Positions 23,501-31,520 of a stretch of DNA of 64,000 nucleotides are shown here, one piece after another (position 1 is the first letter of the stretch; every line of letters begins with the position of its first letter). The notes under the pieces were generated by a model. It worked only from the letters and a program-made list of their open reading frames with translations. It ran no database searches and was not told where the DNA came from. The translations under genes were made by a program, and so were the position numbers. Source of the stretch: a virus. The stretch spans positions 1 through 64,000 of IMG/VR virus record IMGVR_UViG_3300014838_000015; one strand, 5' to 3'.

Positions 23501-25295
23501 TCTTGATTCCGGTGTCGAGCGAGAGGCACATCGGATTGTAACGTAAATCGACCCTTCCGGTCGTCCTGTCCACGACTGGCGTCGTTCGCATCTGCTGACG
23601 TTGCTGTTCGATGTACGTATTGACCTCGCCAGGCGGCAGGTTCGCAACGTCGATGTAGAACACGCGACGCTCAGGAGCTCGAACGACGCGGTACACGAGC
23701 ATCGCGTCCTCGATGAGAATCAGCTGACGCCAAATCCGTCGAGCGGGTTCAATGATCGACGAACCATACGGCAAAAACATATCATTTCCTAGAAGCCTAA
23801 AGTGGGTGACCTCCCAGTTCTCAAGCGTTCTGTTGCCGAGCGTTACCCACCTGTAACGAACGGCGAAAGGATCGTCACGATCGTAGTTCTCCTCGCGTTC
23901 GATCTCATTGACTGGAATGGGAAACGCATTGATTACGCCGTATTCGGGAGACACGTCGTTGTAGAGGAAAAAATCGCCGTACTTACACAGGTTCCTAGCC
24001 CACGACCTGAGGTTAAACTCGACGTTGAGGACGTTGTAGAACAGATCCTCCAACAGTTCACGGACACGCTCGTTGTCGGAATAAACGTGAAGTATACGAC
24101 CCTTCTCGTCCTGAGCACACGTTTCATCAGCGTAGATGTCCATCGCCGCGGCGATCTCTGGCGTGTTGTGAGAAACAACGCTGTCGGTCGCAAAGTTCTT
24201 GTACCCGTCGACTGTCAGATCGTAGAGGGGTTGAATGCCCGCGCTTTTGACGCCGACGACCTTGCAATCATGGTACGAATCGACCCACCGTGAGAACCCA
24301 TCGAACCCTTGACCACGAAGACACTGCATCACAGCGTTGATCGACGTTCCAAGCTTCTTCGCTAGATCAACGCGACTCATTCCTTGTTCGTAAGCATCGC
24401 ACACTCGCTTGTACGTTAGTTCAACGCCTAGCACACCGTCGTTCTTCAGGTTGTAATCGTACGTTTTTGCAAAAACTTCGAAGTTCGCAAATCCAAACTC
24501 TGCAAGCCTGGCACGAATCAAGCTAAGGTTTGCACACAGTGCCTCGCTAACGATCGACTGATTGAATCCCAATTCATCACATGTCTGAAGTATCTTTGCA
24601 AACGTAACATCGTTTCGCTTCGGTTGATCGTTGTCCCGTTTCTTACCAGACACAAGCTCAGAGAACAACACGTGTTCAGGAACCCATGGTCGTTCCTTCT
24701 GCATCGTGTAAACACGCCGGTGTTCTTCGTATCCGCACTCGCTCTCACGGCAGAACGGCATCATTGCATCACCAACGACGAGGTCCTTGACCTTGCGATA
24801 CGATCCGTCTCTGAGCATCAAACGATGTTCGCCTGAGGCGGTTATTGACTTACCGCTGTCGAGTTTCACCTCGAACGTTTCGTCAACGCACGTTTGTCTA
24901 GCCTGCTTACCGATCGCAGGAACGATAGTTTGCGTAGCATGATCATATGAATAAACAATGAACGTATGATTTGGATCTTTGTCACATTCGCTTGATAACT
25001 CACCGATGGTTTTAAACCCACCAGGAACAGCAATTTGCGTCGACTCAATTAAACTGTACTCCATTTCCTGAAAATCTTGATATCTCATTAATCTCTCGGA
25101 GAGATTGTACGCATTACTCGTGATTGTCGCATACGTTGGCGATAATGATTTTTGAAACAGTAACGTTCCAGATGATTTCGTTTTATCTGCAACTGCGATC
25201 GTTGTATCGAGTGCTCTAATCTTCCTCTTAACGATCGGTCCTGACTTGAACAATCGTGATAATCGCCGAAATAGGCTCTTCGGTTCTTTTGCCAT
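20580..25295 (-). CDS. 20: Portal vertex protein (gp20-like) containing three inteins
   Basis: The 1571-residue precursor would splice to about 716 residues. Extein landmarks are RLMRYQDFQEMEY joined to TPEIAAAMDIYADET, the LVYRVVRAPERRVFYIDVA core, EEDFFIPIRGGETGTKIDTL and SKATLAQEDIRFSRT, all typical of gp20-like portals, which form the DNA entry ring and nucleate the prohead. After the conserved core comes an acidic, Gly-rich low-complexity tail of some 170 residues. ATG at 25295 is preferred over a TTG at 25340 because GGGA precedes it and portal homologues begin near there. Three in-frame interruptions are annotated separately as inteins. Without splicing the protein could not form a normal portal. 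Confidence 0.93.
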   Translation of the reverse strand: MAKEPKSLFRRLSRLFKSGPIVKRKIRALDTTIAVADKTKSSGTLLFQKSLSPTYATITSNAYNLSERLMRYQDFQEMEYSLIESTQIAVPGGFKTIGELSSECDKDPNHTFIVYSYDHATQTIVPAIGKQARQTCVDETFEVKLDSGKSITASGEHRLMLRDGSYRKVKDLVVGDAMMPFCRESECGYEEHRRVYTMQKERPWVPEHVLFSELVSGKKRDNDQPKRNDVTFAKILQTCDELGFNQSIVSEALCANLSLIRARLAEFGFANFEVFAKTYDYNLKNDGVLGVELTYKRVCDAYEQGMSRVDLAKKLGTSINAVMQCLRGQGFDGFSRWVDSYHDCKVVGVKSAGIQPLYDLTVDGYKNFATDSVVSHNTPEIAAAMDIYADETCAQDEKGRILHVYSDNERVRELLEDLFYNVLNVEFNLRSWARNLCKYGDFFLYNDVSPEYGVINAFPIPVNEIEREENYDRDDPFAVRYRWVTLGNRTLENWEVTHFRLLGNDMFLPYGSSIIEPARRIWRQLILIEDAMLVYRVVRAPERRVFYIDVANLPPGEVNTYIEQQRQQMRTTPVVDRTTGRVDLRYNPMCLSLDTGIKIRDAGTLRLGDLISEWNAGKRNQWVYSFDAETKKYVPGKVTWAGITRRNAELVRVTLDDGSSLDVTPDHRFMLLDGMYQRADELQHDQPLMPSCAKKSSKVDGVERLRVREDTGCINVERWHNFAAGSFDESNNESLGYVMLHNSVEEDFFIPIRGGETGTKIDTLAGGQNTAAVEDVAYIQKKLFAALKIPRAYLGYDEMLSCLRGNTNVALLDGSTQTIETLAKSDCKDVWVYSIDNETGNVVPGKVNRVWKTKDVTQFHRIMLDDGTTFDVTENHPFMMRDGSYKRADELKICDSLMPLYRRTSSTKKKGGDDELNGYEMVLDKNCEWKYTHRLVSEAGLVSDDPSRKLERSYVVHHVDCNKRNNSPINLLKMGRKAHALLHSKGALSNLLSESSRDKLREVMKTEKYLTAHVNGVKYAWDNDDGSRREAISNNNSKYKQKNVSVNELHEIAKKCSDRNDFMCKLLDINVSWSCFRNNLTRNGINISQWLVQHFGGYPRGTRPRLTYTIEQLTEFCVKNNVTSMTDWKRLGNVPFCGSVVKRIIKENGYATFIDFKKTLKNNHKVLSVEIITVDEPIAVYDLEVEKYHNFAISDLSLDGFVFVHNSKATLAQEDIRFSRTTNVIQKTITAELNKLAIIHLYAHGFDNEDLQNFTLHLSNPSTVAQQQKLELWRAKFEIAGSAPEGMASKKFIRKEIWGLNDEQIKVLDTERLEEKQVNDDIEGGDGGFGGGGTEGGAEGLFGGGGGEESGGGGEESGAGEEATPAPENAGDEPEEETNAGVQLLTGSDDLDDDESFSLKLPHLYGDVGPPIKAQSQLQRSLYNRGRRRHHGSNSTATPDLNKMTSNDNEAMGDPYDNNFINSMVSNPFGESVDRIVQKPRKIAGGRLPNDTVYMLRKMTESKAFSEHADEQRAILISEGTDVQDEIDSKSNAVINEDLRSNGAAPDEPLINESVLTIDGDADFDDDSEDE
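21678..22892 (-). mobile_element. Portal intein 3, full length with HNH endonuclease
   Basis: 405 residues from Cys (CLRGNTNVALLDGS) to the terminal VFVHN, followed by Ser as +1 residue. Block B-like FDVTENHPFMMRDGS and terminal blocks YDLEVEKYHNFAI and HN are present. The centre contains an HNH nuclease (VVHHVDCNKRNNSPINLL, then HALLH) plus helix-turn-helix-like repeats. The DNA is clearly AT-richer than the exteins, suggesting recent arrival. It sits in the conserved SKATLAQEDIRF site of the portal, so the extein after splicing reads DEMLS-SKATL. Confidence 0.9.
23070..23528 (-). mobile_element. Portal intein 2, mini-intein without endonuclease
   Basis: 153 residues from Cys (CLSLDTGIKIRDAG) to YVMLHN followed by Ser. 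Block B is seen as LDVTPDHRFMLLDG and the C-terminal block as VERWHNFAAGSF. There is no room for a homing nuclease, so the element can splice but should not home by itself. Composition matches the exteins, in keeping with long residence. Confidence 0.9.
24165..25055 (-). mobile_element. Portal intein 1, decayed endonuclease region
   Basis: 297 residues from Ser (SLIESTQIAVPGGFKTIGEL) to VVSHN followed by Thr. Block B is ITASGEHRLMLRDGS and the C-terminal block YDLTVDGYKNFATDS. The region between splicing halves aligns in layout with intein 3, but the HNH catalytic residues are missing; helix-turn-helix-like segments (SRVDLAKKLGTSINAVMQC) remain. It looks like an intermediate between the full intein 3 and the mini-intein 2. 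Confidence 0.9.
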
Positions 25296-25352
25296 CAGTT
25301 GATCCCATTCCTCATTCGGTGTAGAATTCCAAGCGTACAACGCAGCAAAGGC

Positions 25353-25373
25353 GCAACGGTTCCTCGCCGTTGC
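25353..25373 (-). repeat. 7-bp stem hairpin in portal leader
   Basis: GCAACGG and CCGTTGC flank a 7-nt spacer, about 58 nt upstream of the portal ATG. There is no U-run. It could affect portal mRNA processing or attenuate read-through from the gene upstream. Confidence 0.35.
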
Positions 25374-25496
25374 ACCGTTTCTTCGTTACCGATCGTTCTG
25401 TTTACCATCTGTGATCTGCCTTCCTATTCCAGGAACGGCTCCTCTCGCGCTTTAAACATACACCATCGGTGCAAGCGTTACGCTATAGCTGTTGAC

Positions 25497-25808
25497 CTAC
25501 TTGCCACCCTTCGTCGACTTCAACGATATCCTCTTCGGTTCAATCCTCTGTTTCGGTACGTACGATCCTGGACTCGACAACATGTTCTCAAGCACGTTCT
25601 CGAGTTCGCTGACGTGCGGAGTCACTGCGTTCAAAGCTGCATGAGGCGCCTTTTCCTTGAACGTTTCGATGGCCGCCAGAAGCTTGCTAGCCACGGTGAC
25701 GATGCTGTTGATGCTCTTGTGATCGACCGATTCATCGATCTTTGCGAGCTCCTCCATCACGAGCTGACGCATTCTGAGGTTGCTGATCCTAACGTTCGAA
25801 CGCTTCAT
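25497..25808 (-). CDS. Small head-module protein with capsid-targeting-like motif (103 aa)
   Basis: ATG 25808 is chosen over 25832 because AGAGG lies 8 nt upstream. The N-terminus VRISNLRMRQLVMEE is the LRxLIxE-type motif. The remainder is helical (SINSIVTVASKLLAAIETF) with a basic C-terminus (KQRIEPKRISLKSTKGGK) that could contact DNA. Located between terminase and portal genes and preceded by a TACTTA box. An internal head protein is inferred. Confidence 0.7.
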   Translation of the reverse strand: MKRSNVRISNLRMRQLVMEELAKIDESVDHKSINSIVTVASKLLAAIETFKEKAPHAALNAVTPHVSELENVLENMLSSPGSYVPKQRIEPKRISLKSTKGGK

Positions 25809-25833
25809 TTCACGCGCCTCTTTCCATTTCACT

Positions 25834-25839
25834 TAAGTA
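25834..25839 (-). promoter_or_regulatory. TACTTA box before gene 25497-25808
   Basis: TACTTA lies 25 nt upstream of ATG 25808 and may also serve the portal gene downstream. Confidence 0.4.
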
Positions 25840-25891
25840 TCTAACCTGTTGTCATCATAGATCTTGAGTCACCGGCTTCGCAACACGATCA

Positions 25892-25940
25892 TATTCATTG
25901 TTCATAGCGTCAACCAACTATAGTCGCTTATCTCTCGTTG
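25892..25940 (-). repeat. 49-bp terminase 3' end, original copy
   Basis: Partner of 19013-19061. It covers the last codons and TGA of the terminase gene plus 10 downstream bases. Confidence 0.9.
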
Positions 25941-27542
25941 GTACGGGTTCCTCGGTGAGACCTGCGATGCATCCTGTGGTCTATAAACGCTGTGTGCATT
26001 CATTCCCCTGATGTTCGGATTGACCAACGGTTGAGCATCGTTTATTCCGCCTGGAAGCTTGTTGATGTCTCGACGATCGACCTTCGTTGCATTCAACAAC
26101 GCATACATCATCTCACGGTCCTGTTCAGAAACTCCTGAACTGCCATCGACTAACCAACAACCTATCGCGAGGCTCATGATAAGATCGTCGTAGCTATCCT
26201 TGCTCGCTTCTGGTTTGTTGCCGTTCCAGATGAACGCCTGGATCTGATCATAGAGTCGTCTCGAGTGTGAGTGCAGCTTCTTCGTGCGAATAAGGTCCTC
26301 GAACTTCGACAGAATCTGCGTCCTCGAACTCTTGTTCGTTGAGAATCCGGGTTGCTCGTCGGAGTTCAGTGGCATGTAGTTGAATGGATCACCCGCGTTG
26401 CTAGCGTAGTACAGGCACCTGTAGTTCAGGTCATCCCGCAATCGAACGTTCGTGAAGTAACCGAACGTGTTGTTCTCGGGTACGAGCAAAGCGTTGTTGT
26501 AGACCTTTCCCCAATCTGCCATCATGTCAGCGAGCTTCGACGGAGACACCTTTCCCATGTACTCCGCTGAAACGGAGCACTCATTCGCATCGATCACGTG
26601 GAATGCAGAGAAATCCCTTGCATCTCCGCGAGAGACGTCGGCGCTGATGACGTACCTGTGACCAGGCACAGATCGTTTCCAGATCCACACGTTTCGATCG
26701 TGACCCGTCTTCTCAATGGGTTCAAGTATTTGAGCGCGCAGCTCATCGATATCGTTTGGTTGAAGGAACGTATCACCCGATGATATGAAATCGCATAGGT
26801 ACTCTTGCGCAATTTTGCGGCGCGTTAGGCTCCTCGTTTCTTTATCATACCATGCTTGATCGTGCTCAGGATGAACGTTCCACAACAACCTTGTCGTGTG
26901 AAAATCGTTCTGTCCAGAAATTGCCTCCATCCATAACCTATAGTATTGACCGCCCACGCCATTCGGCGTTGATAGGATTATTGCCGATCCACCGGTTGAA
27001 ATCGTCGGTGCAAGGCCGGTCCATATATCCTCAAAATCACGTATAAAGGCACACTCATCAACGATTAATAAAGATAATCCTTCTGAACGACCTGCGTCGT
27101 CAGACGTTGGAATTGCAGTAACGCTGCTACCGTTTGTGAACGCTATCGATTGCTTCGTGGGCTCGAACTTCGTGAGCAGCAACCACGGTGGCAGGTTCTC
27201 AAGCATGACCTTGATCTTCTTGATGAAGTTTATCGCCGTCGGTAGCTTCGTCGCTATGACGAGAACGTTCTTGTCCTTATGAAAAATCGTGAACCACAAC
27301 GAATATGCAGCGCTGATCGTCGATAGACCTAGCTGTCTAGATTTCAGAACGATGTTGAGCCTGTGCTCGACGAAATCATGAATGCACTGATCCTGAAAAG
27401 GATACGTTTCGAATGGAATCATCCCACGCTTAGGATGTTGTATTCTACAATAGTTCTTTATGAAGTAGATCGGATCCTTGCCACACTTTAGGATCTCATT
27501 GACCTGATAATTCTTGTTTTGAGACAGTACGTTTATTGCCAT
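25902..27542 (-). CDS. 17: Terminase large subunit, T4 gp17-like
   Basis: The 546-residue packaging motor has an ATPase half with Walker A SRQLGLST (68-75) and Walker B LLIVDECAF (158-166). The nuclease half has the acidic residue D302 in ISADVSRGDARDF and a second acidic pair in DSYDDLIMSL near 452. ATP hydrolysis drives DNA into the prohead through the portal; the nuclease cuts concatemers. Its ATG overlaps the last base of the gene upstream (27542-27925). Length and motif order match gp17-type terminases, apart from a shorter N-terminus than T4. Its final codons are copied at 19.0 kb. Confidence 0.95.
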   Translation of the reverse strand: MAINVLSQNKNYQVNEILKCGKDPIYFIKNYCRIQHPKRGMIPFETYPFQDQCIHDFVEHRLNIVLKSRQLGLSTISAAYSLWFTIFHKDKNVLVIATKLPTAINFIKKIKVMLENLPPWLLLTKFEPTKQSIAFTNGSSVTAIPTSDDAGRSEGLSLLIVDECAFIRDFEDIWTGLAPTISTGGSAIILSTPNGVGGQYYRLWMEAISGQNDFHTTRLLWNVHPEHDQAWYDKETRSLTRRKIAQEYLCDFISSGDTFLQPNDIDELRAQILEPIEKTGHDRNVWIWKRSVPGHRYVISADVSRGDARDFSAFHVIDANECSVSAEYMGKVSPSKLADMMADWGKVYNNALLVPENNTFGYFTNVRLRDDLNYRCLYYASNAGDPFNYMPLNSDEQPGFSTNKSSRTQILSKFEDLIRTKKLHSHSRRLYDQIQAFIWNGNKPEASKDSYDDLIMSLAIGCWLVDGSSGVSEQDREMMYALLNATKVDRRDINKLPGGINDAQPLVNPNIRGMNAHSVYRPQDASQVSPRNPYQREISDYSWLTL

Positions 27543-27925
27543 CAGCTGATCTCAAACACTGCCTTGTGCCTGTAATAGGCAGTCCTACGAGGATTGTGCA
27601 CGTTGAAATTGATGATTTCAAGGTTATCAACGTTTGAGATCTCCTTAAACGTAACGTTCTCATCACACAAATCCTTGTACGCCTTCTTGACGTACTTTAT
27701 CATGGCAGACGTAACGGCCTTCGCCTCTTCCTCGTAACGACGTTTGAGCTCGATCATGTTCCTCTCGGTCGCAAACGAAACGATCGCAACGTACGACGCA
27801 GCGACTCTATCCGTTCCAATCAACGTTAGCTTGATCGATTGCGATGCGGTCTTTGGCGTTGACGATCGACCGAACGTTGTGTCCATGGCCTGTCCAAGCG
27901 CATTGTAATCGATTTCTTTTGCCAT
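27542..27925 (-). CDS. Unknown conserved protein coupled to terminase (127 aa)
   Basis: ATG at 27925 with AGGA 4 nt upstream; the stop overlaps the terminase start. The protein reads MAKEIDYNALGQAMDTTFGR, then a strand-rich segment (IKLTLIGTDRVAASYVAIVS) and a helix (IELKRRYEEEAKAVTSAM). The position could fit a packaging partner, but it does not look like a typical gp16 small terminase. Function not assigned. Confidence 0.7.
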   Translation of the reverse strand: MAKEIDYNALGQAMDTTFGRSSTPKTASQSIKLTLIGTDRVAASYVAIVSFATERNMIELKRRYEEEAKAVTSAMIKYVKKAYKDLCDENVTFKEISNVDNLEIINFNVHNPRRTAYYRHKAVFEIS

Positions 27926-27946
27926 GTTCCTAACGTATCTCCTCGT

Positions 27947-28261
27947 CTAAGTATTGCATACGTTGATGTTAATGACGACCGTGGTTGGCACGCGGTCGCG
28001 CTCAGCATCAACAACCTGTTCATTCGTTGGTCTCCAACCATCAATCCACGCACGCTGCCTGGGCCAGGCCCACAGCCTTGCACATCTATCGCAGCAAGTG
28101 AACCTATTGTAGGAAACCTCATCGTCACAGGAACGCATCAGGTGATCACACAGTGGGCACGAAATTGGAACGCTCGGCGTAGCATCGTTCGGTACGATGA
28201 CAACGAATCCCTCAAGTTGTTCCTCGATCAAACGATCGTTCAGGTACGGTCTCCACGCCAT
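27947..28261 (-). CDS. Small zinc-ribbon protein (104 aa)
   Basis: Two cysteine pairs (CPLCDHLM and CCDRCARLWAWP) about 27 residues apart suggest a bound zinc ion. The N-terminus MAWRPYLNDRLIEEQLEGF overlaps the end of the gp46-like gene by 22 bases, and the reading frame is well conserved in style with its neighbours. The gene lies between recombination and packaging genes. Function unknown. Confidence 0.7.
   Translation of the reverse strand: MAWRPYLNDRLIEEQLEGFVVIVPNDATPSVPISCPLCDHLMRSCDDEVSYNRFTCCDRCARLWAWPRQRAWIDGWRPTNEQVVDAERDRVPTTVVININVCNT
27948..27953 (-). promoter_or_regulatory. TACTTA box before gene 27542-27925 and terminase
   Basis: TACTTA 22 nt before ATG 27925, overlapping the last codons of the zinc-ribbon gene. 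A good place to start a late terminase transcript. Confidence 0.4.
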
Positions 28262-30849
28262 GACTCATTATACGTCACGCGTGAATCCTTTTCGTCCCTC
28301 GTTATCTCGATCACGTGATCAGCTATGTCCTTTGCGCCATCGACGTGCGTTATCAGAATTATCGTCCTAAAGTAATGTTTCAACGAAACAAGCAAACGAT
28401 TGCACGCTTCGACCTGCGCAGCATCCAGGTTTCCAATCTCATCAAGAACGAAGAAATCAGGTTTCGGCAACGATGAAACGTTGATCAACGCAACTCGAAG
28501 CGCTATCGAGGCAATCGTCTTCTCCATGCCGCTACCAAGTTCAATAGGACGACGCGAATCACCATAGTTGATGTAGATTTCAAGCGAATCACCTGTCTCA
28601 TCGTCTAAAACCAACTCAACGTTGAAATCAACGATCCCTTGAAGTATCTTCGTTATCTCTGCATTGATGATAGGAAGCTGCGAAGCAACGATCATGCTAG
28701 GAATACCCTTCTTAGAAAACGCCTGCATGATCAGCTCGTGAGCACGCATCGTTTGTAGCAAATCAGAACGATTCTTAGCATCAATCATCAATTTATCGAG
28801 TTCAAGTTGGACGCGTCCCATCTCCGTTGCCAACGACATGCTCTCAGACTCAAGCTTCTTGAACGAACGTGATGCCTCGTCTATGCTATGTCGCAACGTG
28901 ACAACCTCAAGGTTTTCCTCGTTCTTCAACGCCTCTGTGATTTCAACCAGCCTCTGCTTCGATGAAACAATGAACGTTTCAAGCTCCAACTTCTGCGTCT
29001 CCAACTTCACGAGTTCAGTGTTCTTCATCGACGTGTCAAGGCGTAGCCTGTTTCGAAGTTCAATCAGTTGCTCAAGCTTCTGTACCTTCCCAAGCAAATC
29101 CTCACGTTTCAATTCATCGAATGATTTGATCACAACGTTGAGCTTTTCTAAGGCATCGTTAACCCTCTCACGTTGCGGCCCGATACGTTCCTTATTCTTA
29201 TGAGCATCCTTGATGAACCTACATGTTGGAAAAGAATCACCGCACGGTACATCATCAAGTATTTTAAGCGATCTCTCCTGCTGCGCAAGCAACGTTTCGT
29301 CCCTCTCGTGAACCAACTTCAACGATTCAACGGATGATTCAATCGCTCTATACGCATCCAACCTTCTCTTCAACTCAGCGGGGTCGTTATCATTAAGCAA
29401 ACGTTCGATTGAAGAAACCTTTCCATCGTTCTTTTCTATGTCACTTTTCGTTTTACCAATGTTTTTGATCACAACGTTCAACTTGTTAGAAAGAGATACG
29501 ATCCTATTTTCTTCGTGTTCTCGCTGTATTTCAGTGACTGGAACGATGTCGCTAAACGATAACAACTCGTGCTTCAATGAATCAAGCATCATGCTTATAC
29601 CGTGACGCTCATAATCATTATCACGTATTGAATCTGCACACGTTATCAACCGTTGCCTAAACGTCGTTTCAAGCTTCGACCAATCGCGATCAGGAACGCT
29701 TCGAAGAGCCAATTTGCTGACGTTGACATCATCCTTTGCAAGTGAATGCATCTGATCAAATATGTCAAGGTCAAGAAACCTTGAAAGGTGTTGACGACGC
29801 TTCGTCGATCCTTGATTTATGTACTGTTTAACATCATCCTGCGTTGCTACGCTAGTCAATAAACAATCATCACCCGTTCCAATCAACCTACGTATCGTTC
29901 TTTCTGTGTCCTTCCTTTCTTCGCCTACAAGGTCAATCGCCTCACCATTCTCATTCATTCTGAAAACGTTCAATGATGTGTTTGCATTGACCTGACCCGT
30001 ACGTTTCTCGTGTTTCGTCGTCTGACGTTCAATCACATAATCAACACCAGCAACGTTCACTATCGCTCGTGTATAACAGTATGGATGACGAGCGTTGACA
30101 ACGTAAAGGTTCTTTATGTTTCCTCTGTCGGTCATGTTGAACAGTGAATACATGATCGTACCGATGATCGATGACTTACCTGCACGGTTCTGGCCAAAGA
30201 TTCCAACTATTCCAGGAAGCTTATCAAAGCTTATCTCGTTGCCTTTACCGTAATTGAACGTGTTGTCGAACTGCACGTGCCGCAACGACCACTTCGTGTT
30301 ACGAACGTCATCGTCCTTACCGACACAACCCGCAAGGTACGTTACAACCTGTTCACGAACAACGTTCCATTCGTTATCAGTGATGTTTTGTTGACCGTCG
30401 TAGTAATCCTTCAATAGACTAAGAAGAACATCGGGACTGCGTAGATCATCCTTGACCAACGTTGCTACGCCGGTCATTATCACATCGTTGTTCACCTGTT
30501 GATCGTTTTTGAACGTAACCTCAGTTGCCTTCAACGATTGTTGAAGCTCGCTTGTGATGTCAACAAGGTCCTTCTGCGTGAGCAGATTTGTGCTCCTGAT
30601 CCTAAACCTGCTCCCCTCAGGATACGATCGAGCAACATCAATGATATCAGACGTGTTACCATTCCAATCAAGCGTAACGTAAGGATTGCTGTTTGGTAGT
30701 TCATGAAACGAAACATCGAACCTAGATCGTTCATCAATATCCCACAATAGGAAACCATGCGAAAGAGATTCAGCATAATTCTGTTGAATAACAGTTCCAG
30801 GATATGCAATGAATGGCTTTTTCGTTCTAATCTTCAGTTTATTACTCAC
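28240..30849 (-). CDS. 46: SMC-like recombination ATPase, gp46/Rad50-like, with nuclease-derived N-terminus
   Basis: The ATPase parts are clear: Walker A GQNRAGKSS (219-227), two long coiled coils, signature LGSGMEKTIASIALR and Walker B DFFVLDEIGNLDAAQ near the C-terminus. At the coiled-coil tip the usual CxxC zinc hook is replaced by CGDSFPTC. Residues 14-40 (AYPGTVIQQNYAESLSHGFL) are not Rad50-like; they look like the capping end of the partner nuclease gp47/Mre11. The start GTG at 30849 overlaps the TGA of the nuclease gene. Together with gp47 it should resect DNA ends for recombination-dependent replication. Confidence 0.9.
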   Translation of the reverse strand: MSNKLKIRTKKPFIAYPGTVIQQNYAESLSHGFLLWDIDERSRFDVSFHELPNSNPYVTLDWNGNTSDIIDVARSYPEGSRFRIRSTNLLTQKDLVDITSELQQSLKATEVTFKNDQQVNNDVIMTGVATLVKDDLRSPDVLLSLLKDYYDGQQNITDNEWNVVREQVVTYLAGCVGKDDDVRNTKWSLRHVQFDNTFNYGKGNEISFDKLPGIVGIFGQNRAGKSSIIGTIMYSLFNMTDRGNIKNLYVVNARHPYCYTRAIVNVAGVDYVIERQTTKHEKRTGQVNANTSLNVFRMNENGEAIDLVGEERKDTERTIRRLIGTGDDCLLTSVATQDDVKQYINQGSTKRRQHLSRFLDLDIFDQMHSLAKDDVNVSKLALRSVPDRDWSKLETTFRQRLITCADSIRDNDYERHGISMMLDSLKHELLSFSDIVPVTEIQREHEENRIVSLSNKLNVVIKNIGKTKSDIEKNDGKVSSIERLLNDNDPAELKRRLDAYRAIESSVESLKLVHERDETLLAQQERSLKILDDVPCGDSFPTCRFIKDAHKNKERIGPQRERVNDALEKLNVVIKSFDELKREDLLGKVQKLEQLIELRNRLRLDTSMKNTELVKLETQKLELETFIVSSKQRLVEITEALKNEENLEVVTLRHSIDEASRSFKKLESESMSLATEMGRVQLELDKLMIDAKNRSDLLQTMRAHELIMQAFSKKGIPSMIVASQLPIINAEITKILQGIVDFNVELVLDDETGDSLEIYINYGDSRRPIELGSGMEKTIASIALRVALINVSSLPKPDFFVLDEIGNLDAAQVEACNRLLVSLKHYFRTIILITHVDGAKDIADHVIEITRDEKDSRVTYNESWRGDRT

Positions 30850-31496
30850 CCAATCACCTCTGCTCCTGGGTACTTGCTAAGATCACATTCATCAATTTCT
30901 AACTCAACGTCCCTATGTGCAAGATACTGCAACTTGTGTATATCACCAAGCATCACGAAGTCCCAACCATCAAAAAAATCCGTTGTCACACCCTCATCTA
31001 TCAACCATTCAGTTTCTGACAAAGCACCACGAACCGGACCATGATAACACGCAATGTTGATCTTACCTTCAACGGGTTTAACAATCGACCAATTGTTCGA
31101 ATCAAACAAGCTAAACACACCAAACACGTAACCCGCAGCAAACTCATAAACTCCACTGTTCTTGTAAAGATGAACCTTTGGGTTGTTGAGTGCTGCAACG
31201 ATTGGTGAAATTGCATCTTGCCTCGTGAGATTTGCAAGGTTCATATCGTGGTTTCCCAACGTAACATGAACATCAGCAACCAAAGACAACGTGTTAAACA
31301 TCCAACACATGAACTCAATGCATTCAGGCGACATACCCGAACACTTCGTATGAAACACATCGCCACCAATGTAAATGTGATCAATGCAGTGCAGTTTACA
31401 CTGCTTCACAAACTCAATAAAAACCGCCTTGTATTCCTGGTGTCGAGAGATGTTACGGACGTGCACATCAGCGATGTGCGCAATACGAATTGCCAT
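30846..31496 (-). CDS. 47: Recombination nuclease subunit, gp47/Mre11-like, shortened
   Basis: A calcineurin-type phosphoesterase with all metal-binding motifs: IAHIADVHV, YIGGDVFH, VTLGNHDM, ACYHGP and VMLGDIHK. At 216 residues it is much shorter than T4 gp47 (339 aa) and stops soon after GDIHKLQYL; the following capping region seems to be encoded at the start of the ATPase gene downstream. ATG 31496 gives the expected N-terminus MAIRIAHIADVH. A TTG at 31508 is also in frame and lies 6 nt after a TAGAAT box, so it may be the true start. Confidence 0.88.
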   Translation of the reverse strand: MAIRIAHIADVHVRNISRHQEYKAVFIEFVKQCKLHCIDHIYIGGDVFHTKCSGMSPECIEFMCWMFNTLSLVADVHVTLGNHDMNLANLTRQDAISPIVAALNNPKVHLYKNSGVYEFAAGYVFGVFSLFDSNNWSIVKPVEGKINIACYHGPVRGALSETEWLIDEGVTTDFFDGWDFVMLGDIHKLQYLAHRDVELEIDECDLSKYPGAEVIG

Positions 31497-31514
31497 GTTT
31501 AAACACAATAAAGC

Positions 31515-31520
31515 ATTCTA
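31515..31520 (-). promoter_or_regulatory. TAGAAT box before gp47-like gene
   Basis: TAGAAT lies 6 nt before an in-frame TTG (31508) and 18 nt before ATG 31496, within the spacer after the primase gene. Confidence 0.35.

Noticed and set aside
23802-24293. 163-codon plus-strand frame opposite the portal gene
   Set aside because: Antisense shadow within highly conserved portal coding sequence.
20580-25295. Reading the portal insertions as ordinary domains or as introns
   Set aside because: They keep the frame, start with Cys/Ser, end with HN plus Ser/Thr and show intein block B and terminal motifs.
25296-25340. TTG-initiated extension of the portal gene
   Set aside because: ATG 25295 has a better ribosome site and gives a normal N-terminus; the extension reaches toward a leader hairpin.
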